A DNA stretch of 51,760 nt from the NCBI GenBank assembly GCA_934561555.1, contig CAKTGQ010000016.1, positions 1 to 51,760 of the forward strand. Reading direction: 5' to 3'. Shown piece after piece: positions 1-8,461 of the stretch. The notes under the pieces are model-generated. The model was not told the DNA's origin. It did no database searches and worked only from the letters and a program-made list of their open reading frames with translations. The number at the start of each line of letters is the position of its first letter. Position 1 is the first letter of the stretch. The stretch is from an uncultured Faecalibacterium sp. (GTDB lineage: Bacteria > Bacillota > Clostridia > Oscillospirales > Ruminococcaceae). Position numbers and translations under genes: made by a program.

Positions 1-441
1 CAAAAGACCTACCTCTGCGTCACCTTTGGTCGTCCCATGCCGCCGGATGCCACCTTGGGCGGCTACCTGCTGAAGGATGCCGACCGCGGCATTGTGAAGA
101 TCGTGGAGGACAAGCAGCCCGGTGCAAAAGAGGTAGAGACCCGGTACGAGACCATCGCCGTCTCCGGCCGTCTGGCCCTGCTGAAGGTGCAGCTCATCAC
201 CGGCCGCACCCACCAGATCCGCGCCCACATGGCCAGCATCGGCTGCCCCATCCTTGGCGACAGCAAATACGGCAACAACAGCGCCAACCGGGAGTTGAAG
301 CTCAAGTATCAGGCGCTGTGCGCATGGGAGCTGACCATGCCCCGCTTCACCCAGCCGGACTTTGCTTTCCTCAGCGGCAAGACCTTCCACGCCCCGAAGC
401 CGTGGTATTACCAGCAGGTGCTGGACGGCACTTTGAAGTAA
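1..441 (+). CDS. RluA-family 23S rRNA pseudouridine synthase, C-terminal part
   Basis: The reading frame is open from base 1, so the start lies upstream of the window; 146 residues are visible. They include the RluA-family segment GRTHQIRAHMASIGCPILGD followed by KYG, which is the conserved C-terminal catalytic-core motif of RluA/RluC/RluD enzymes. These convert specific uridines in rRNA (or tRNA) to pseudouridine in the cytoplasm. The catalytic Asp motif would lie in the missing part, so the exact subfamily and target cannot be read. A strong terminator follows 2 bases after the stop, so this is the last gene of its unit. Confidence 0.9.
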   Translation, partial: QKTYLCVTFGRPMPPDATLGGYLLKDADRGIVKIVEDKQPGAKEVETRYETIAVSGRLALLKVQLITGRTHQIRAHMASIGCPILGDSKYGNNSANRELKLKYQALCAWELTMPRFTQPDFAFLSGKTFHAPKPWYYQQVLDGTLK

Positions 442-443
442 GC

Positions 444-480
444 AAAAAAGGAGATGTCCTGCCGGGCATCTCCTTTTTTG
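444..480 (+). terminator. Rho-independent terminator
   Basis: Perfect 13-bp stem (AAAAAAGGAGATG with CATCTCCTTTTTT) and a T-run, directly after the pseudouridine synthase stop. The A-run on the left arm lets it work in both directions between the convergent genes. Confidence 0.88.
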
Positions 481-498
481 TTACTTATAATAGAACGC

Positions 499-1518
499 TC
501 AGACCCGCACCATATCCGGGGTGATCTCGGCCAGCGTATGGGCACCGCACATCTGCATGGTGTCGGCCAGTTCCCCAGCCAGCTTGTCGATGTAGCACTT
601 CACGCCCTCTGCACCGCCGCCGTAGACAGCGGTCACGAAGGGGCGGCAAATCAGCACGCCGTCTGCGCCCAGTGCCAGCGCCTTGAACACATCCACACCG
701 GTGCGGATGCCGCCGTCCACCAGCACCTTCACACCGGTGCCCTTGAGGGCTGCGGCGATCTCCGGCAGCACCTCGGCGGTGGCGGGGCACTGGTCCAGCA
801 CGCGGCCGCCGTGGTTGGACACCACGATGGCAGCGGCACCGGCCTGCTTTGCCTTCAGTGCGCCCTTGACGGTCATCACGCCCTTGACGATGAAGGGGCG
901 CTCGGCCAGCTGCACGATCTCAGTCAGTTCCTCCACGCTCTTGCTGCCGGCGGGCGGGGTCATGTTCTTCAGGAAGGGCAGACCCGCTGCATCCACGTCC
1001 ATGGCCACGGCAAAGCAGCCGCTGGCCTTGGCCTGTGCCATCTTCTCGCGGATGGTGTCGATGTTCCACGGCTTGATGGTGGGCACGCCACAGCCGCCCG
1101 CAGCACCGATGGCGCGGGTAGCCATCTCCATCACGGTGGGGTTGGTGCCATCGCCGGTAAAAGCAGCAATGCCGTTTTCGGCACAGGCGCGCACCAGCAC
1201 ATCATTATAGGTCATATCGGTGTAGGTATCGGAGTAGTGCAGGTTCACTGCGCCCACAGGGCCAGCAAAGAAGGGGTAGCGAAAGCTTTTGCCGAACAGT
1301 TCCAGCGTGGTATCCGGTGCACCGCCGGGGCACAGGGTGTCCATGTTCACCCGGATATCGGCCCACTTATTATAATTGCGGATCGCGGTATCGCCCACGC
1401 CCTTGGCACCCGGGCCGGGAATCTGGTTTTTACAGGCCACGCCGTTGCACACCGGGCAGGCCTTGCAGTATTGGCCAATGCAGGTACGGGCATTGGCAAG
1501 CACCTCAGGATAAGTCAT
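499..1518 (-). CDS. FMN-dependent alpha-hydroxy-acid oxidoreductase
   Basis: Encodes 339 residues of the FMN-binding TIM-barrel family that oxidises 2-hydroxy acids such as lactate. The family signature SNHGGRVLD is at residues 234-242 (His is the catalytic base) and DGGIR, the flavin-phosphate segment, at 268-272. The N-terminus has five cysteines in 17 residues (C13, C18, C21, C24, C29), which classical lactate or glycolate oxidases lack; a metal or Fe-S site is possible but unproven. The start is the ATG at 1518, chosen because GGAGG lies 8 bases upstream; the longer open frame to 1584 has no ribosome site. It has its own promoter (1583-1611). The substrate cannot be told; lactate is the usual guess. 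Confidence 0.85.
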   Translation of the reverse strand: MTYPEVLANARTCIGQYCKACPVCNGVACKNQIPGPGAKGVGDTAIRNYNKWADIRVNMDTLCPGGAPDTTLELFGKSFRYPFFAGPVGAVNLHYSDTYTDMTYNDVLVRACAENGIAAFTGDGTNPTVMEMATRAIGAAGGCGVPTIKPWNIDTIREKMAQAKASGCFAVAMDVDAAGLPFLKNMTPPAGSKSVEELTEIVQLAERPFIVKGVMTVKGALKAKQAGAAAIVVSNHGGRVLDQCPATAEVLPEIAAALKGTGVKVLVDGGIRTGVDVFKALALGADGVLICRPFVTAVYGGGAEGVKCYIDKLAGELADTMQMCGAHTLAEITPDMVRV

Positions 1519-1582
1519 AAAGTATCCTCCTTTTATCCACCGCTGCGGCACAAAATGACCTGCCGCAGTGCTCGTTGCCCTC

Positions 1583-1611
1583 AATATAGACCTGTTTTAA
1601 AGGTACGTCAA
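1583..1611 (-). promoter_or_regulatory. Promoter of the hydroxy-acid oxidoreductase
   Basis: On the minus strand TTGACG, 17 bases, TATATT, about 65 bases upstream of the start codon. Confidence 0.7.
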
Positions 1612-1702
1612 GGGCTTTTTGTGCTTTCCGTCCATGCAGCAGAACGCTTTCTCGCGTTTTTTCGTCATTTTTAAAAAAGTCTGATTTTTTTCAAAAAAAT
1701 CC

Positions 1703-1731
1703 TTGACAAAAAGCCTGCTTTCAGGTATTAT
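1703..1731 (+). promoter_or_regulatory. Promoter of tRNA-Ser
   Basis: TTGACA, 17 bases, TATTAT: near-consensus sigma-A promoter about 45 bases before the tRNA. Confidence 0.85.
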
Positions 1732-1776
1732 AGTGGAGCGCCAAGGGCACCCGCCCAAAGGCAGAACAAAAGATGT

Positions 1777-1868
1777 GGAAAGATGGCTGAGTTGGTCTAA
1801 GGCGCACGACTGGAAATCGTGTAACGTGTCAAAAGCGTTCTGGGGTTCGAATCCCCATCTTTCCGCCA
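1777..1868 (+). tRNA. tRNA-Ser (GGA anticodon)
   Basis: 92 nt including an encoded CCA. The acceptor stem is GGAAAGA/TCTTTCC. The anticodon loop CTGGAAA gives GGA, and a long class II variable arm follows. The TTCGAAT T-loop is intact. It reads UCC and UCU serine codons. Confidence 0.97.
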
Positions 1869-1870
1869 GA

Positions 1871-1906
1871 AACCTGAAACAGAAATGTTTCAGGTTTTTT
1901 GTTTTG
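1871..1906 (+). terminator. Terminator after tRNA-Ser
   Basis: CCTGAAAC and GTTTCAGG form an 8-bp stem followed by TTTTTTGTTTT. Confidence 0.9.
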
Positions 1907-1923
1907 TCCGCAGTTTGCGCCGC

Positions 1924-1952
1924 TTGACATTTGCGGGCAGTTCCGTTATGCT
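1924..1952 (+). promoter_or_regulatory. Promoter of the anchored unknown protein
   Basis: TTGACA, 17 bases, TATGCT, about 38 bases upstream of the start at 1990. Confidence 0.75.
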
Positions 1953-1989
1953 GGAACAAATACGTTTTACCGGAAGGAGAGGTTTTCCC

Positions 1990-2877
1990 ATGGCATCTTC
2001 CCACAAAAAGCGCACAGGCCTGCGTGCGGCGCTGATCGTTCTGCTGTGTCTGGTTCTGGTGTGTGTGGTGGCTGCGGCGGTGCTGTACAGCTTAGTCAGC
2101 CGCAAGATCAAGGCATTCCAGAGCGGTGCCAGCTTTGCGCTGGACTACACCATCACCTCCACCGAGGCCGAGCCCCCTGCCCTTTACGCCCTGCTGGACA
2201 AGTTCGGCGGCACCACCGGCAGCCTGACCGGCCAGTACACCCCCCGGGCGGTGCAGCTGGCGCTGTACCCGACGGGCACCAGCACCGTCAACGATGCCCC
2301 TCTGACCCGGATGTACATCAGCGAGGAAGAGACCCTGTACGACGCCGGACAGCTGTACAACAAGCTGCGCAGCACCGTTGTAGCCGAGTATCCGCTGGCA
2401 AGCCTGCTGCTGCCGGGCTGGTCGCTGGGCAGCTACATCTCCCAAGACCAGCTGGCTACCCTGCTGGGGGTAGACCCCGCCGCCACCGGCTTGCAGCAGG
2501 TGAACGACTTCCAGCTGGACTTGAAGCAGATCCAGACCGTGCAGCCCGCCAACGCGAAAGAAGGCTACCTTTACCTTCAGCTGCCGAACCTCGCCGCCGG
2601 TGAGGATGCGCCGCAGCTGATTCTGGGCATCGAAAAGCAGGGTCTGCTCAAGACCCTGTCCCCCAAGGTGCACATCCTGCTGGATGTGCCCGCCCACCAC
2701 ATCCATGCGGAGCTGACCGGCACGGTAACTGCCGCCCAGACTGTGGTGACCGCTCCCACCTCCCGAATGCAGGACTCTGACGTGGAAAGCCTTGTGCAGC
2801 TGCGCCAGACCATCGAGAGCATCGTACAGTTTGTACAGACCGCCGCCCAGAGCGATGACGCTGCCCCTGCCGCGTAA
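1990..2877 (+). CDS. Membrane-anchored protein of unknown function
   Basis: Encodes 295 residues. After a basic start (HKKRTGLR) a single hydrophobic segment at about residues 12-33 should anchor it with the rest outside the cell. No catalytic motif was recognised. The C-terminus ends in an acidic/Ala-rich stretch. The start is the ATG at 1990 because GGAAGGAGAGG precedes it; the upstream open frame runs through the tRNA terminator and promoter and is not coding. It is transcribed alone, between its own promoter and the terminator at 2946. Confidence 0.8.
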   Translation: MASSHKKRTGLRAALIVLLCLVLVCVVAAAVLYSLVSRKIKAFQSGASFALDYTITSTEAEPPALYALLDKFGGTTGSLTGQYTPRAVQLALYPTGTSTVNDAPLTRMYISEEETLYDAGQLYNKLRSTVVAEYPLASLLLPGWSLGSYISQDQLATLLGVDPAATGLQQVNDFQLDLKQIQTVQPANAKEGYLYLQLPNLAAGEDAPQLILGIEKQGLLKTLSPKVHILLDVPAHHIHAELTGTVTAAQTVVTAPTSRMQDSDVESLVQLRQTIESIVQFVQTAAQSDDAAPAA

Positions 2878-2945
2878 GTCAGGACTATTTTGAATGGTCT
2901 CCGCTTCGCTCTGACCATCTTCAGCGGAAAAAATATTTTAAATAG

Positions 2946-2984
2946 CAAAAAATCGGACAGACTGCGGTCTGTCCGATTTTTTTG
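2946..2984 (+). terminator. Rho-independent terminator
   Basis: ATCGGACAGAC / GTCTGTCCGAT hairpin flanked by an A-run and a T-run; can act on both strands. Confidence 0.9.
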
Positions 2985-3092
2985 TTCACAGATGGGGTCG
3001 TAACGGAAAACGGCATTTGCAGCGCCTGTTTCCTTCGGAAACATTTGTGCTGCGGGAAAAATCTCTACAAAAGCAGAACGATCCTTCTGTTT

Positions 3093-3938
3093 TTACTTCT
3101 TTACGGTCTTTTTGCAGGGTGCGCGCTTTGCCTTGGGCTTTGCGGCGGCTGCGGCAGTCTTGGCTTCCGCAGCGGGCGCTGCCTTGGCAGCCGGTTCAGC
3201 CTTTGCGGCAGTTTCAGTCTTAGTCTCCACAGCAGGCGCAGCCTTCACCTCTGCGGCGGGGGCGGCAGGCTCGGCCTTTGCCTTAGCGGCCTTCTTCGCG
3301 GCGGGCTTTTCTGCCTTGACCGGCTCTGCGGCCTTTGCGGCGGGCTTTTCCTCCACCTTCTTGATGGTGCGGGGCTTGCGGGCTGCGGGCTTCTTGGCGG
3401 GAGTGGCTTCCTTGGCCGGTGCTGCCGCAGCCTCAACAGCGGGTGCTGCTTGTTCAACTTTAGCAGCACGCTTTACGCGGTCCTTTACCTCAGAGATGAC
3501 CCACAGCTGGTCGCCACCGCCGGGCACCTCCTGCCAGATCTGCAGCACGGCGCCCACCTCGGCACCCATGCCCACAGTGTCCACGCACTTGCCGCCTGCC
3601 CAAGAAGAACGCAGACGCACGGTTCCCTCCGGGGTGTGCTCCACCTTCCACATCTGGGACGTGCCGCCCACGTCCTCCCACAGGTGCAGCCAGGTACCGT
3701 TGGCGGTGCCGGTCATGGTCAGATCCAGCAGCTTGCCGGAGGCGCGGTTGCGGATGCGGTACACGCCATCGCCCTCGCGGACAAAGCTCCACTCCTGCTC
3801 GGGCTTGTGGTCATACTTGCCCAGACGGACAGTGCCGCCGTCCTTGCTGCCCTCTACTGCCTGAATGACATTGCCGGTGTGAGCGGCAATGGTATAAAAG
3901 CGGTCGGCCTCGATCACAGTTTGTGCTACGGATTTCAT
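3093..3938 (-). CDS. Ricin-type beta-trefoil lectin protein with Lys/Ala-rich tail
   Basis: Encodes 281 residues in two parts. Residues 1-150 form a ricin B-like beta-trefoil: the three QxW repeats are visible as QEW (48-50), QMW (95-97) and QLW (144-146), consistent with carbohydrate binding. Residues about 150-281 are low complexity, built of Ala, Lys, Pro and Glu (KPAAKK-type repeats) like the tail of histone H1 or of some nucleoid proteins. There is no signal peptide or membrane segment, so export is not evident. The start at 3938 follows GGGAGG by 8 bases. The gene is monocistronic. Function unknown. Confidence 0.8.
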   Translation of the reverse strand: MKSVAQTVIEADRFYTIAAHTGNVIQAVEGSKDGGTVRLGKYDHKPEQEWSFVREGDGVYRIRNRASGKLLDLTMTGTANGTWLHLWEDVGGTSQMWKVEHTPEGTVRLRSSWAGGKCVDTVGMGAEVGAVLQIWQEVPGGGDQLWVISEVKDRVKRAAKVEQAAPAVEAAAAPAKEATPAKKPAARKPRTIKKVEEKPAAKAAEPVKAEKPAAKKAAKAKAEPAAPAAEVKAAPAVETKTETAAKAEPAAKAAPAAEAKTAAAAAKPKAKRAPCKKTVKK

Positions 3939-3993
3939 GTATAAATCCCTCCCAATCATAAAATGCACAGATTTTTCCAATTCCTTCTTATAA

Positions 3994-4022
3994 AGAATAC
4001 CACATATCGTGATTTTTCACAA
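3994..4022 (-). promoter_or_regulatory. Promoter of the lectin-like gene
   Basis: Minus strand TTGTGA, 17 bases, TATTCT, about 56 bases upstream of the start. Confidence 0.6.
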
Positions 4023-4120
4023 GCAATTCGACAATTCTTTAGCACTTTATATAGAAACCACCCTGTTTTTGCCCTCTTTTTCGCCCCTTCGCAGGGGAGA
4101 AAGGGCTGTTTTCCGTTCTC

Positions 4121-4149
4121 TCGACATTTCGCCGCAACTGCGTTATACT
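4121..4149 (+). promoter_or_regulatory. Promoter of the MATE exporter
   Basis: TCGACA, 17 bases, TATACT, about 70 bases upstream of the start. Confidence 0.65.
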
Positions 4150-4219
4150 ATTATTATCCAGCTTATCTGCCGCTCTGGAAGGAGCGGTTTTCTCGTTTTT
4201 TGAAGGAGGATATTTTCCC

Positions 4220-5602
4220 ATGACCCAGCAGGACCGCACTGCGGTGCAATATCATAAAATGACCGAGACCCCTATCCCCCGGCTGATCCTCAGTCTGGCC
4301 GCGCCCACCATTTTAAGTATGCTGATCACCAGCATCTACAATCTGGCCGATACCTTTTTTGTAGGGCGCATCTCCACCAGCGCTTCCGGCGCGGTGGGTG
4401 TCGTTTCCAGCCTGATGGCCATCATTCAGGCGCTTGGCTTTATGCTGGGGCACGGCTCCGGCACCATCATCAGCCGCCGCTTGGGCAGTCAGGATACCCA
4501 CGCCGCCACCCGCTTTGCCTCTACCAGCTTTTTTACGGCGCTGGCCTTTGGCGTAGTGCTGGCGGTGGTCGGCCTTGCCACCCTGCCGGACTTCATGATG
4601 CTGCTGGGCAGCACCGAAACCATTCTGCCCCACGCCTGCGCCTACGCCCGGCCCATCCTGCTTGCCGCCCCGCTGATGATCTCCAGTCTGGTGATGAACA
4701 ACATCCTGCGGTATGAGGGCAAAGCGAACCTTGCCATGATCGGTCTTGTCACCGGCGGGCTTTTGAACATTGCGCTGGACCCGCTGTTCATGTTCGTTTT
4801 AGGGCTGGGCACTGCCGGTGCCGGTATCGCCACCGCCCTCAGCCAGACCATCAGCTTTGGCATTCTGCTGTATATGTTCCTGCGGGGTAAAACGGTCAGC
4901 CAGTTCCGGCTTTCCGCCGTCACCCGGGAGCCGCGCGAGTTTTTACAGATCCTTGCAGGCGGCGCGCCCAGCTTTGGCCGTCAGGGGCTGAACAGCATCG
5001 GCGGGATGCTGCTCAACATCGCCGCCCGCAGCTACGGCGATGCCGCCGTGGCGGGCATGAGCATCGTGACCCGCATTTTTCTGTTCATCCTCTCGGTGGC
5101 CATCGGCGTGGGACAGGGCTTGCAGCCGGTGGCGTCCTTCAACTACGGTGCCCGCAAGTACCACCGGGTACGGCAGGCTGCCGTCTTTACCCTGAAAGCC
5201 GCCTTTGTGCTGCTGATGGTGCTGATTGCAGTGTGCTGGTGGAACGATGAGACTTTGATCCGTCTGTTCCGGGACGACCCGGAGGTCACCGCCGTGGCGC
5301 TGCCCGCCTTCCGCTACCAGTGCCTTGCCATCCTTCTGCAGCCGGTGATCGTGGTGACCAACATGACCTTCCAGAGCGTGGGTAAGGCCGGGCGCGCCAC
5401 CTTTCTGGCCTGCTGCCGACAGGGCGTGTGCTTTATCCCGCTGATCTTAGTATTGCCCCGGGTGCTGGGGCTTGTGGGCGTGGAGCTCTGCCAGCCCATT
5501 GCGGATGTGCTCACCTTTTTCATCTCGCTGCCCTTCCTGCTGGCCTTTCTGCGGCAGCTGGAGCAGATGGAAGCAGACGCTGCCGCCCCGGCGCAGCTGT
5601 AA
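4220..5602 (+). CDS. MATE-family multidrug efflux transporter
   Basis: Encodes 460 residues, the usual length for this family, with about 12 hydrophobic segments spread over two homologous halves. The opening (PIPRLILSLAAPTILSMLIT then YNLADTFFVG) is typical of clostridial MatE proteins. Family members use Na+ or H+ gradients to export cationic drugs or metabolites across the cell membrane. GAAGGAGG lies 9 bases before the ATG. It stands alone between its promoter and a hairpin. The actual substrate is unknown. Confidence 0.92.
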   Translation: MTQQDRTAVQYHKMTETPIPRLILSLAAPTILSMLITSIYNLADTFFVGRISTSASGAVGVVSSLMAIIQALGFMLGHGSGTIISRRLGSQDTHAATRFASTSFFTALAFGVVLAVVGLATLPDFMMLLGSTETILPHACAYARPILLAAPLMISSLVMNNILRYEGKANLAMIGLVTGGLLNIALDPLFMFVLGLGTAGAGIATALSQTISFGILLYMFLRGKTVSQFRLSAVTREPREFLQILAGGAPSFGRQGLNSIGGMLLNIAARSYGDAAVAGMSIVTRIFLFILSVAIGVGQGLQPVASFNYGARKYHRVRQAAVFTLKAAFVLLMVLIAVCWWNDETLIRLFRDDPEVTAVALPAFRYQCLAILLQPVIVVTNMTFQSVGKAGRATFLACCRQGVCFIPLILVLPRVLGLVGVELCQPIADVLTFFISLPFLLAFLRQLEQMEADAAAPAQL

Positions 5603-5621
5603 TGCAATTGTAACCGTTTTT

Positions 5622-5667
5622 AGCCGCATTTTTCTGCAAACTCTGCAATGAAAAATGCGGCTGTTTC
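5622..5667 (+). terminator. Hairpin after the MATE gene, probable weak terminator
   Basis: An 11-bp stem (GCCGCATTTTT / AAAAATGCGGC) with an 18-base loop, followed by TGTTTCG, a poor T-run. It may let some transcription pass into the lipoprotein gene, for which no clear separate promoter was seen. Confidence 0.55.
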
Positions 5668-5723
5668 GTATTGTGAGTGAACGGAAAAATCTTCCTCCCT
5701 GTTTTTGCAAAGGAGTGTTTTTT

Positions 5724-7352
5724 ATGAAGCGTGTTGTCTTGCGTATCGGTTGCGGGGCGGTCTGCGCCGCCCTTGCCCTTACTTTAGGCTGCGGCTGCAC
5801 CCTGCTGCCGCCCGCTACCGGCGTGCCGGGCGCTGCAAGCTCTGCCGTTTCTGTGCCCACAGACGACAGCGGCAAGCCCCTGTATGACCCCGCCGTGCTG
5901 AACGATGGCCGTCTGCGGGCGCTGTACTGCTACGGCCGTTCTGGGAGCAGCACCACCATCCTGTGTGGCAGCACCCCGCTGCACCAGTCTACCCGCAGTG
6001 AGAACGTCTCGCTGGTGCAGGACAGTGCCACCGGTGCAGCAGACTACTGGCTGCGCAGCTGGTCCGATTCCACAGGCCGGGGCGGACGCCGCACCGCCCT
6101 GTACGACAAGACCGGCACCGAAGTGATGTCCTTTGAGGGCGAGCAGAGCGCCACCCTGCAAAACGGCCTGCTGGTATTGCAGGAGAGCCGCCTTGTCGAT
6201 GGTGGATACGTCCCGGAGTCCGGCTACGGCACCTGTCAGGTCATCGACCTTGCCACCGGCGCAGCGCTGCCGGTGCCGGAGAGTGCATACAGCTGCATCG
6301 TATCCGGCGATAAGCTGGTGTTCAGCTGCTACGCCCGCCCGGAAGGACTGGACGATTACGATTGGGATACCGACTACCAACAGAACAGCTGGGTGGTGGT
6401 GCAGGAAAAGGACGGCACACCCATCTACCGCGCCGATGCCGCCTCGGCATACCGCCTTTTCTATGACAGCGACACCCTGAGCGACTGGGTAGAGCTGGAC
6501 GTTGCCGCCGGAGAAGAAACCACCGACCAGATTTTGTACAACGTTCTGACCGGCGAGCAGTGCACGGGCTTTTTGCAGGTCTACCCGGGCGGGCTTGCCA
6601 GCTTTTCCACCGACGATGGCCGGTACGAGCTGCGGGATATGACCACCGAGGACCGCGGACTGATTTCCACCTTTGACGAGCAGCCCAGCCAGTATTTCCC
6701 GGGCTATGTGGTAACATGGCACAGCGGCGAGGATCACGGCTACGAGCTCTATGATCTGGAAACCGGTGCAAAGACCCCGCTGTACGATGTGGACGCCACC
6801 GACAGCACCGTAGCCGCCTACGCGCTGGACGGCAGCCTGCGGGTGTACAGCAAGGATAACGGCAAGCTGCTGACCGACACCACCGTAGAGCCGGTGGAGC
6901 ACCAGCAGCGGGTACGGATGAGCAACTGCGGCAGCGGCTACGTCTGGCTGGAATTGCAGGATAACGACCGCTACGAGACCACCGCCACCCGGCTGTACGG
7001 CCCGCAGGGGCTTGTCAGCGACCTGACCGCCCTGCAAGGCAAGTACAGTTACGTCAACTACCTGACCACCGACCCTGACGGCAGACCCATGTTCTACGGT
7101 AGCCGCGATGCTGCGGGCAGTGCCTACGGCAACGTATGCGATGTGCTGGACGCAGACGGCAATGTAGTGCTGCAGGGGCTTGCCAGCTGCGCCGGGTACT
7201 ATTCCAACAGCCTGAATGCCTTGCCCGACCATGTGTTTGCCGCACAACGGGGCTTCTATACAGGCTGGATGGACACAAGCGGCAACTGGCTGTACTGCCA
7301 GAGTATTTTCTCGTCTGCCACTGCGGACGATGAACCGAGTTACGGCTATTGA
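5724..7352 (+). CDS. Putative lipoprotein of unknown function
   Basis: Encodes 542 residues. A hydrophobic N-terminus ends in LTLGCGC, a plausible though not ideal lipobox, so it is probably a lipid-anchored surface protein. The body is rich in Gly, Asp, Thr and Tyr with repeated short segments resembling beta-propeller-type proteins, but no named domain was recognised. The start at 5724 is set by AAAGGAG 7 bases upstream. It ends 17 bases before the PstS-like gene, so the two are probably co-transcribed and may act together at the cell surface. Confidence 0.8.
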   Translation: MKRVVLRIGCGAVCAALALTLGCGCTLLPPATGVPGAASSAVSVPTDDSGKPLYDPAVLNDGRLRALYCYGRSGSSTTILCGSTPLHQSTRSENVSLVQDSATGAADYWLRSWSDSTGRGGRRTALYDKTGTEVMSFEGEQSATLQNGLLVLQESRLVDGGYVPESGYGTCQVIDLATGAALPVPESAYSCIVSGDKLVFSCYARPEGLDDYDWDTDYQQNSWVVVQEKDGTPIYRADAASAYRLFYDSDTLSDWVELDVAAGEETTDQILYNVLTGEQCTGFLQVYPGGLASFSTDDGRYELRDMTTEDRGLISTFDEQPSQYFPGYVVTWHSGEDHGYELYDLETGAKTPLYDVDATDSTVAAYALDGSLRVYSKDNGKLLTDTTVEPVEHQQRVRMSNCGSGYVWLELQDNDRYETTATRLYGPQGLVSDLTALQGKYSYVNYLTTDPDGRPMFYGSRDAAGSAYGNVCDVLDADGNVVLQGLASCAGYYSNSLNALPDHVFAAQRGFYTGWMDTSGNWLYCQSIFSSATADDEPSYGY

Positions 7353-7369
7353 GCTAGGAGGGCTTTCTT

Positions 7370-8365
7370 ATGAAAAACGCTAAAATTTCCCGCCGCAGCT
7401 TTCTGCTGGGGCTGGCCGCCTGCTCTGCTGCCGGGGTGCTGACCGCCTGCAAGGGCACGGATGCCCCCTCCGGCAGCACGGCTTCCTCTGCCGTGGAGCA
7501 GCCCGCATCCTCTGCGGCGTCCCCAGCTGTGCAGCAGGCAGAGCCGTTTCTGACCGTGGAGGAGTTCCCCCCGCTGGACGGCAGCACCGCCTGCATCCCG
7601 CTGATGGCGCAGATGCTGGCTGATACCACCGGCATGGACTTGGAAGAAGCCCGCAGCAGTATCACCGTGAGCACCACCGCCTACGCATGGGAAAACTTTG
7701 GCCTGTACGACACCACCACCCGGATGCTGGTGGTGTACGAAGCGCCGGACTATGTAAAGGAAGAGTTACAAGAAGCCAATGTAGAACTGGAGCAGAAGCC
7801 CATCGGGGTGGACGCGCTGGTGTTCATCGTCAACGAGGACAACCCCGTACAGGCACTTACCCGGCAGCAGCTACGGGACATCTACGCCGGGAAAATCACC
7901 AACTGGAAGGATGTGGGCGGCAAGGATCAGGAAATCGTAGCCTTCCAGCGCGGCGAGGACTCCGGCAGCCAGACCCTGTTCAAAAAACTGCTCATTCAGG
8001 GCGGTGAACTGATGACCCCGCCCTCTGAGCTGGCTCCCGCCGCCATGGGTGAGCTGGTGGACAGCATTGCCGATTACAGCAACAGCGCCAACGCCATCGG
8101 TTTTTCCGTGTATTATTACATCGACCAGATGTACACAAAACCCGGGCTGCGGCTGCTGGCGGTGGACGATGTGACCCCCAGCAACGACACCCTTGCCGAC
8201 GGCAGCTACCCCCTGTGCAACGATTTTTACGCCGTCATCCACCCGGATGCTGCCGCCGACAGCCCGGAGCGCCAGCTGTACGACTGGCTGGACACCGCTG
8301 ACGGCATCGCCTGTATCCAGAAGGCCGGGTACGTTCCGGCACAGTCTGCCGCCAAGACAAATTGA
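7370..8365 (+). CDS. PstS-like substrate-binding lipoprotein
   Basis: Encodes 331 residues. The signal has a twin-arginine motif (SRRSFLLGL) followed by a lipobox (LTAC), so it is probably exported by Tat and lipid-anchored. The body matches PBP-like phosphate-binding proteins, with LRDIYAGKITNWKDVGG and then RGEDSGSQTLF, the segment that holds phosphate in PstS. No pstCAB permease genes follow, so it may serve a distant transporter or act as a sensor. It shares a transcript with the lipoprotein just upstream. Phosphate as ligand is inferred from family resemblance. Confidence 0.85.
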   Translation: MKNAKISRRSFLLGLAACSAAGVLTACKGTDAPSGSTASSAVEQPASSAASPAVQQAEPFLTVEEFPPLDGSTACIPLMAQMLADTTGMDLEEARSSITVSTTAYAWENFGLYDTTTRMLVVYEAPDYVKEELQEANVELEQKPIGVDALVFIVNEDNPVQALTRQQLRDIYAGKITNWKDVGGKDQEIVAFQRGEDSGSQTLFKKLLIQGGELMTPPSELAPAAMGELVDSIADYSNSANAIGFSVYYYIDQMYTKPGLRLLAVDDVTPSNDTLADGSYPLCNDFYAVIHPDAAADSPERQLYDWLDTADGIACIQKAGYVPAQSAAKTN

Positions 8366-8376
8366 TTTTCCATGAA

Positions 8377-8405
8377 TTGACAGCCTGCCCGCATTCTGCT
8401 ACAAT
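8377..8405 (+). promoter_or_regulatory. Promoter of the psiE-like gene
   Basis: TTGACA, 17 bases, TACAAT. The -10 element lies inside an unusual interrupted inverted repeat (8391-8443). Confidence 0.8.
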
Positions 8406-8443
8406 CTAAACAGAAGTTTGTCGAATCCTGTTTAGCAGAATGC
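8391..8443. promoter_or_regulatory. Interrupted inverted repeat overlapping the -10 element
   Basis: Left arms GCATTCTG (8391-8398) and CTAAACAG (8406-8413) are separated by 7 bases that hold the -10 box. The right arm (8428-8443) is their continuous complement, giving 16 bp of perfect pairing with a 7-base bulge. It may be a regulator binding site; nothing in the sequence identifies the regulator. Confidence 0.55.
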
Positions 8444-8461
8444 CGAAAGGAAGGTCTTACT

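Noticed and set aside
3027..3043. TGTTTCC/GGAAACA hairpin as terminator of the lectin gene
   Set aside because: Short stem and no T-run on the minus strand.
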